A stretch of 64,000 nt of DNA, taken from assembly GCF_027580225.2 (NCBI RefSeq), contig NC_073358.2, positions 28,980,501-29,044,500 of the forward strand, read 5' to 3'. Position 1 is the stretch's first letter. Each line of letters begins with the position of its first letter. The DNA comes from Misgurnus anguillicaudatus. Lineage: Eukaryota; Chordata; Actinopteri; Cypriniformes; Cobitidae. Positions 57,656 to 64,000 of the stretch are shown here, piece after piece. A program made the position numbers and the translations under genes. The notes beneath the pieces were generated by a model. That model was not told the origin of the DNA, searched no databases, and was given only the letters and a program-made list of their open reading frames with translations.

Positions 57656-57894
57656 GGGGTGGTTTCCCGGACAGGGATTATCTTAATCCAGGACTAGGCC
57701 TAAGGTTTATTAGGAAATATAACTAGTTTGAACAAATATGCCTTACTAAAAACATTACCTGTGTGCATTTTAAGGCAAAACAAAGGGCACTGATATATTT
57801 TAAGATATTTCAGTGCAAGTAGTTTTTAGTCTGGACAGCTCTTAAAAATGTTTTAGTCTAGGACTAGTCTAATCCCTGTCCGGGAAACCGCCCC
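57656..57894. mobile_element. Fold-back MITE (GGTTTCCCGGACAGGGATTA ends)
   Basis: The left end GGGGTGGTTTCCCGGACAGG pairs with the right end CCTGTCCGGGAAACCGCCCC. Arms extend about 100 bases. No clear target duplication. Confidence 0.75.
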
Positions 57895-58144
57895 AATGTC
57901 ACACAAAATTTGATTGTTTTATTTGTGTCCATGGCATGAAATTCAGCTTTTACTCGTGCCCTGAGCACGAATGTCATTTTCGTGTCACTCGCACAAATTT
58001 CTTAACATAGTTTTTGTGTCCGTTGCACAACTTTCTTTTTCGTTTGATTTTATGTATCGTTTTCTCATTGTTTTTTATTTTTTCTTACCATTGTCACTTG
58101 GGGTTAGAATAACTTTCTGTTACATTTTTAGACATCCTAATGCT

Positions 58145-58586
58145 GCGTTCACACCAAACGCGAATAGAGCATCTGGCGCAAATTATTTCAATGTTAAGTC
58201 AATGTAAAGATGCGTTTACACATGTCTGGTGGTGCATATGAGGTGTTAAGTGTGGCACGGTAGACGTGAATCCGCTTCATTCGCGCGTGTAGTTCACGCA
58301 AATGACGTGAATTAAGCATGGCCGCGTGAAACGCGCGAGTTGAAAATCGGAACCCTGGCGGAAAAATTGTGCCGCGTTAATCAGGAGCCTGCTCTACCAG
58401 TGACGCGACCACAGGAAGCGAGCGGAGTTGCAGAAGCCCCTCCCATGATGCGAACCCCCGCGCGAACGTCTCGAATGACCAGAACTTCACACGCAAATGA
58501 AGGGAGTAAACTCAAAATGTTCAAGTGCCCAACCACACGCGAACAGCTCATTTTTGCCGCCTCTACTGCGTCTGGTGTGAACGCAC
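58145..58586. mobile_element. GCGTTCACACC-type fold-back element
   Basis: TGCGTTCACACCAAACGCG on the left pairs with CGTCTGGTGTGAACGCA on the right. It contains the string CAATGTTAAGTCAATGTAAA near 58188-58207, which is the empty counterpart of the insertion at 61593-63096. An overlapping open frame on both strands is an effect of the fold-back. Confidence 0.75.
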
Positions 58587-58609
58587 AGTAACCCAAACCC
58601 CAACTCTAG

Positions 58610-59396
58610 TGTGGCATTCACACCATACACGGTAAAGGCAGGAAAAATGCACTATTCCCGCGTAGTTGGATGCTTGAACATTATGAGTTTACCTGCTTAT
58701 TCGCGCGTGAAAGACGCACATGAAATTCTAGTCATTCAAGACATTCACACGGAAATTTGCAGCATGGGAGGGGCTTTTGCTCCCTGTAATCATGTCACTA
58801 CTAAAACAAGCTCCTGATTGGTTAACATGGCGCCAATATTTGCCAAAGTTCAGATTTTTCAACTTGCGCGTTTCACGCGGCAACGCTCAATTCACGCGGA
58901 ACCACAGGATGCGTATTCCCGTCTTTGCATTGACTTAACATGTTAATCACTCGCACTTGCCGCCTCTTCCGCACCTGGGGCCTCATTTATAAAGCGTGCG
59001 TACGCACAGATTTGATCGTAAAGTGTGCGTATGCAAAAATCCACGGCATATTAATATAAACTGTCTTTGACGCGGAAAAGTGATTAGCGCCACGTCAGGG
59101 TCTGAGCAGACGTACGCACTTTTGCTAGTCCGATTGCTGCAGGTTTTTGGCAATATAAGCCATTCTTGCTGTTTGAAATTGGGTTATAACCTTGACAAGC
59201 GCTTTTTTTTATGTCTGACATTAATTATGCAAGTTCATTTGCGATTTATAGATTTGAAAGGGGTACGCGCGTTTTCTTCGCGTACGTTTGGTTTATGAAT
59301 CACACGTACGCATTTTTGTTAAATGATCGTAAGATCAAATGTAGGATAGTTTTTACGCAGCATTTTATAAATGAGGCCCCTGGTGTGAATGCCACA
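58610..59396. mobile_element. TGTGGCATTCACACC-type fold-back element with nested insertion
   Basis: The left end TGTGGCATTCACACC pairs with the right end GGTGTGAATGCCACA. The right part is interrupted by the element at 58977-59380. Confidence 0.75.
58977..59380. mobile_element. GGGGCCTCATTTATAAA-type MITE, nested
   Basis: Perfect ends GGGGCCTCATTTATAAA and TTTATAAATGAGGCCCC, with GTACGC-rich inner arms, sit between the two halves of the outer element's right arm. Confidence 0.85.
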
Positions 59397-59984
59397 TAAC
59401 CCAAACTCCAGGCGAGAATAGTTTTAAAAGCGGAAGAAAAACATGTAGAAACCAATACATAAAAGTACATCCCAACTAAAACACCAAATTTAACCACAAC
59501 CCCAAGCGACAATTTAAAAATAGGGGGGGAAATCAGAAAACAATACATAAAATGACACAAAAAAGAAAGCTGTGACATGGACACGAAAAACTATTTATAG
59601 AAATGTGTGCAAGTTATACGAAAAAGACATTTGTACTCAAAGCAAGAAAAAAGCTGAATGGACACAAATAAATTATTGAAATTTTGCTTAACTATAACAC
59701 AACTTTCCGTCAGATCATGTTGGTTTATGCAATCTGCCAAATCAAGTGCTACAGGCACTTTTTTAAAGTGAGATAAATGAATCTATTTTCTTTGTCTCTT
59801 TGTGTTACAATGTAATCTATGCCTGGAGATAACTGAGAAATCTGAAAGCACAAAGAACTAGGAAATGATTTGCCCTACTTAGACTACAAAAGAAACATGT
59901 AAACCAAGCAGTTTCAAAGAACAGGAAATTTTCTTTTGTTTCCATAAAAGTGATCGACAGGACATTGCATTAAATTGTTCTTCA

Positions 59985-60110
59985 TTTAGCAGGTGTTTCC
60001 TTATCCAGTGTAATGTGAGCTACAGGGAACTCCTCATTTGGGTCAATCAGGTTAAGTGCCTTGTTCAAGGACACCTCCTGGGCAATGAACTTAAACATAA
60101 TACCATACCC
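59985..60110. repeat. Dispersed repeat fragment
   Basis: It resembles the interspersed repeat at 5666-5895 and 53721-53872 (TTTAGCAGGTGTTTCCTTATCC, then TTGTTCAAGGACACCTC). Family not named. Confidence 0.4.
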
Positions 60111-60604
60111 CGCCGAATTATCTGCATATTAAGTACAGTATATATGAGAAAGACAGACAAGGAAATGAAAAAACTGGGCTAGTCTATAACCCAGTAACCA
60201 AGGCTCGGTCTCCTGCTGCTCAGCTGAAAGAACCAGAGATATGTTAGCCGTTCGTTTGACTTATTAAAAAACATTTCACACCCAAGTAACATGAAAAAAA
60301 TACTGAAAAATGTGTGCCTTAAAGTCATTGTAAATTTGGCAGATTTTAGACACTTTAATAATTATTTAGCCAAAAAGCAGGATCACTTTATTTCTCCCCA
60401 TGAGATGACAGCTCAGTCTGTCAGTTCACTGAGACTCACAAGCAGTAATTATTCTGTATCAGTCACACAAATTTGAACTGAATAGAGAAGCAACTTAGTA
60501 AATAGAAGTTTTTCTCTTTAAAATGCAAAATTTATATTTGACAATTGAACGTAACCTTAGGTGTCACCCAACTGCTTGTGCTATCAGGACAGCAATGTTG
60601 TTTA

Positions 60605-60710
60605 AGCAGATTTTATACAGCACCGTGGGGCTGTTGACTGCTTTATTCTGATTGGTTGACGAACGTTTTAAGGGTATGCATTATTTTTCAGGAAACGCAC
60701 ACCTATGAAG
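60605..60710. repeat. Dispersed repeat shared with 18280-18385
   Basis: It shares the order TTCTGATTGG, ATTATTTTTCAG, AAACGCACACC. No coding content. Confidence 0.5.
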
Positions 60711-60935
60711 AAGTTCCAGGTCTGTCGTCCGCATTAAAGTTCCATATCACTACGCCAAATGTATTTAGTTTTTACAAATAAAGCATTTATATATGTGTGG
60801 TAGAGAAAGATATGAATGAAAAAAATGAAAAAATAAAACCAAAAAGAGAATAAATAAACACTGATTGCATGCATGTTCAGTTTTGCTTTTGATTCAGTGC
60901 TGATAAAATACAACTAAAACAAATGAATACATTAA

Positions 60936-61467
60936 CTCATTTTTTCAACCTTTTTTTGAAAAGTTGCCCGCTAGCATTTTTCACAAAAAAAGTTTCACAA
61001 AATGCATTCCAAAAAATTTTTCTTCTAAAAATATATAAACATACAAATATATCAAATGAAAGAACAGACCCTCTTGCTTTCAAAGTAACAAAAGAAATCA
61101 GAATAAAACATTTTATCCTATCTATATTTTTTCTCTGCTTATAAACTCGCAAAAAATATATGGGTATTTTTCTTTAAAAATACTTTTTTTTAGCAAAAAG
61201 CTAAAATAATAATTGCATTTTTGTGAAGGAATTTTCAGAACGAGATCAGATTCAGAACGATTATCAAGACGTATACAGAGTTTAAAATTAGTAAAAAAAA
61301 TTGCCTTAGTTTGTTATAAATTGAAATTAAATTAATATTAAATTGTTATTAAAGTGCCATCTAGTGGATAAGTACAGTATTACAGATTAACATAAAACCT
61401 CATCAGGAACACGTTTTTATGCAAATATTTTTCTCTTAATTGATAACTTGCAATGGCAGGGAAAGAG
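60936..61467. mobile_element. TTAA-type element, copy 2 of a pair
   Basis: Starts CTCATTTTTTCAACC and ends GGGAAAGAG with TTAA on both sides (60932-60935, 61468-61471). Long stretches match 46470-46978, including the ATCAAATGAAAGAACAGACC block. Confidence 0.75.
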
Positions 61468-61592
61468 TTAATATTGGAGACAAAAAATAAGATGAAATTG
61501 GAATTGGCATCGAAGGCTTTAGATGAGATGCCTTATGCTGCATTCAGACCAGCCGCAGTAGAGGCATCAAGCGCGAGTGATTTCAATGTTAA

Positions 61593-63096
61593 AGAATTTA
61601 CTCACCACCATGTCATCCAAAATGTTGGTGTCTTTCTTTGTTCGGTCGAGAGGAAATTGTGTTTTTTGGGAGAACATTGCAGGATTTTTTCTAGTTTTAA
61701 TGGACTTTAATAGAGCCCAACATTTAATACTTAACTCAACACTTATCAGTTTTTTACAACGGAGTTTCAAAGGACTATAAACAATCCCAAACGAGCCAAA
61801 AGGGTCTTATCTAGCAAAACGATTGTCATTTTTGACAATAAAAGTAACAAATATACACATTTAAAGCACAACTTCTCGTCATGTAGATCCGGTCGTGATG
61901 CGCCAGCTGACCCCACGCAATACGTCATGACGTCAAGAGGTCACAGAGGACGAACGCCAAACTCTGCCCCAGTGTTTACAAGTGTGTTGAAAGAGGACCG
62001 TTCCTACATTGTTGTATGTCAACCAGTGTTGGGTGTAACTAGTTACTAAGTAATTAGTTACTGTAATTTAATTACTTTTCCCTTGAAAAAGTAAAGTAAG
62101 GGATTACTCTTATTTTCCTTGTAATCTAATTACAGTTACTTCTGATGTAACTAAATACTATAGTGGATTTAACATGGTTTATAGTTTACAATTCTCACTA
62201 TAAACTGGTTGATTATTAGCATTAATATTAATGAGATGTTGGCTGTTTATTAATACTTAATAGCACATATTAATGTCTGATTCTGCAAAACCTTATTCTA
62301 CATCCTTAACCCTCCCTATTTCTACCAATACTTAAAATTAACAACTTTGTTATTAATAAGCAGTAGTTAGAGTATATTGAGGCAAAAGTAGTTAAAAGTT
62401 AGTTAATAGAGAGAATTGGACCCTAAAGTGGGACCAGAATAATTGATGTACTTTTATATATTATTTTTTCGAGCCATTTCAAGCCTATTCTTGTATCATG
62501 TACTAATAGGATTTAGAAAGTAATTAGTAAGTAATTAAATACTTTTTGGAGAGAGTAATTTGTAAAGTAATCTAATTACATGATTGAAGATGTAATTAGT
62601 AACTAGTAATTCATTACTTTTTTTGAGTAACTTACCCAACACTGATGTCAACTGATACTAATTAATGTCTTTGTGTCAGTTTATTGTTTACAATGGTCCG
62701 CAAATTTGTGTTTTATATATGTAACACTTGACCTCCCTACGTCACTACGCATTTACGTTAGGTCACGCTGGACCGGACCTTGACGAAAAGTTGTGGTTTA
62801 AAAGAGCATATTTTTAATTTTTCTTGTCAAAAATGACAATCGTTTGCTAGATAAGACCCTTATGCCTCATTTGGGATTGTTTATAGTCCTTTGAAACTGT
62901 TAAAACTGTTAAGTGTTGAGTTAAGTATTAAATGTTGGGCTCCACCAAAGTCCATCAAAATGAGAAAAATCCTGCAAGGCTTTCCCCAAAAAACACAATC
63001 TCTTCTGGACCGAACAAAGAAAGACATCAACATTTTGGATGACATGGTGGTGAGTAAATTATCTGGATCTCTCCTTCAAGAAAATGGACTAATCCT
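61593..63096. mobile_element. TTAA-type element nested in 61536-63280
   Basis: TTAA flanks both ends (61589-61592, 63097-63100). The arms are long inverted repeats (about 280 bases each; for example the block GTCTTATCTAGCAAAACGATTG at 61805 and its inverse near 62840). Itself interrupted at 62024-62644. Open frames at 61567-61780 and 62891-63100 are its arms and not genes. Confidence 0.85.
62024..62644. mobile_element. hAT MITE nested in the TTAA element
   Basis: Termini CAGTGTTGGGTGTAACTAGT and CTTACCCAACACTG are flanked by the perfect 8-base duplication ATGTCAAC (62016-62023, 62645-62652). AT-rich interior with TAATTAGTTAC-type repeats. Confidence 0.93.
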
Positions 63097-63280
63097 TTAA
63101 GTCAATGTAAAGACGCGTTGACACGTGTCTGGAGGTCTTGCGGTGCGAATGAGCCGTTAAGCGTGGCGCAGAAGCCCCTCCCATGACGCAAATTTCCGTA
63201 AACTCAAAAAGTTAAAGCGTCAAACTAGACGTGGTAGACGCAAATTTGACTCCTCAAACGTGGCTGGTGTGAACACACGG

Positions 63281-64000
63281 TAAGAAATTACTTACATAGC
63301 ATTTGAAGGGCAAAAAAAACTGTCAAATGCCTTAAATTAAAACACCAGAACAACGTTGTATGGTGTTGTAACCGTGATTTAAGCAGAATAATTGACTCCA
63401 GTCAGTTGAAGTCCAAAACCACAACCCGCTTCAAGACCTGGCCGGATTGCCACCTCAGGTGTGCATTACTTTTGAATAATTCTATGGCCCGTCATCAATT
63501 ATTCTTCACATACTGCAAGAGACCCTGTTAGTTCATTTATATTTTCTTTTTAGGAAAACCTTACACTGTGTTATAATCAAGACAGAAAAACTTGTTTCTG
63601 AAAAGCAATTTTATTGTCATTGCACGGAAGGCTAAAGTTGGCACAATACACATGAGAGTATGACTGAAAACCAATATAAGATAAACAATGTAAAAGACCA
63701 TTTATTTGGTAGTTTCAGATGAATCTGTCTCAAATACTTGTGTTTTACACAGAGGTTTCTTTAACAAAAGATAAGATTTAATATTTAACAAAATAAAGAT
63801 AAGGGATACATGTACAAGGGTCCTGTACATTAGAAAGAGTCCTGTGCAGTACTGAATCAAGGACGGATCTTTCCCGCTTTACAAAACGAGGCAGGATGCT
63901 AAAAACATTTAGGATACTGTACATGCAGTTATACTTTTAAATAAATAAAACACTGATATTACATAATGCCCTTATGAGACCGCACTAATTCAATGAGAGT
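63281..64000. other. Right edge of window
   Basis: No gene is recognised. The sequence TTTTATTGTCATTGCACGG at about 63608 resembles the inverse of a LINE 3' tail (CAATGACAATAAA type), suggesting a LINE end on the minus strand. Confidence 0.35.

Larger units (their letters stand above)
61536..63280. mobile_element. GCGTTCACACC-type element carrying two nested insertions
   Basis: The left end (GCATTCAGACCAGCCGC) pairs with the right end (GGCTGGTGTGAACACAC). Its sequence is split after TTTCAATG by the TTAA element and resumes at GTCAATGTAAAGACGCGTT. Confidence 0.75.

Noticed and set aside
58340..58596. Overlapping open frames on both strands in a GC-rich patch looked like a small gene
   Set aside because: They lie wholly inside a GCGTTCACACC-type fold-back element.
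61453..63100. Two matching open frames around 61567-61780 and 62891-63100 looked like duplicated small genes
   Set aside because: They are the two inverted arms of the TTAA element at 61593-63096.

Overview
This is vertebrate nuclear DNA, most likely from a teleost and probably a cyprinid-type fish. The evidence is a single large-intron gene with GT-AG exons, very AT-rich introns, long CT, CA and AT microsatellites, degraded Tc1-like transposons with fish-type terminal repeats, a DIRS-like retrotransposon remnant, and a dense population of short fold-back elements. The species call is inference.

One protein-coding gene runs left to right across most of the window (coding positions 419 to 54540). 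I could assemble it from 18 coding exons whose splice phases all agree. They give 2079 coding bases and a 692-residue protein: signal peptide, one LDL-receptor class A module, a linker, a Cys-rich cap, ten leucine-rich repeats (one exon each), a hinge, and seven membrane helices. This is a relaxin-family peptide receptor of the RXFP1/RXFP2 type (type C leucine-rich GPCR). Its residues mix RXFP1 and RXFP2 character; exon 16 favours RXFP2, so I label it rxfp2-like. A consensus polyadenylation signal lies 65 bases after the stop codon. No second gene is recognisable.

Layout: 1-418 upstream DNA with a CT microsatellite; exon 1 (signal peptide); a 13.7 kb intron 1 full of fold-back elements plus a DIRS-like remnant; exon 2 (LDLa); intron 2 with a dead Tc1-like copy; exon 3 (linker); a 12.6 kb intron 3 with a second Tc1-like family and a 2.3 kb TTAA-flanked element; exons 4-14 (cap and leucine-rich repeats) between 28.5 and 39.5 kb; a 6.3 kb intron 14; exons 15-18 (hinge and seven-helix domain) between 45.8 and 54.5 kb; then about 9.5 kb of downstream DNA with an AT microsatellite and nested transposons.

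The most unusual signal is in two copies of one fold-back element (4739-5461 and 47396-48107). Each has a block of about 100-150 bases in which one arm differs from its partner almost only by A-to-G changes, on the + strand, which is the sense strand of the host gene. This resembles adenosine-deaminase (ADAR-like) hypermutation written into DNA. Other points of interest are a crowd of transposons with TTAA target duplications, a three-level nested insertion whose empty site can be read elsewhere in the window, microsatellites that sit on splice sites, and altered LDLa residues and a very short tail in the receptor. All assignments were read by eye, without database searches.
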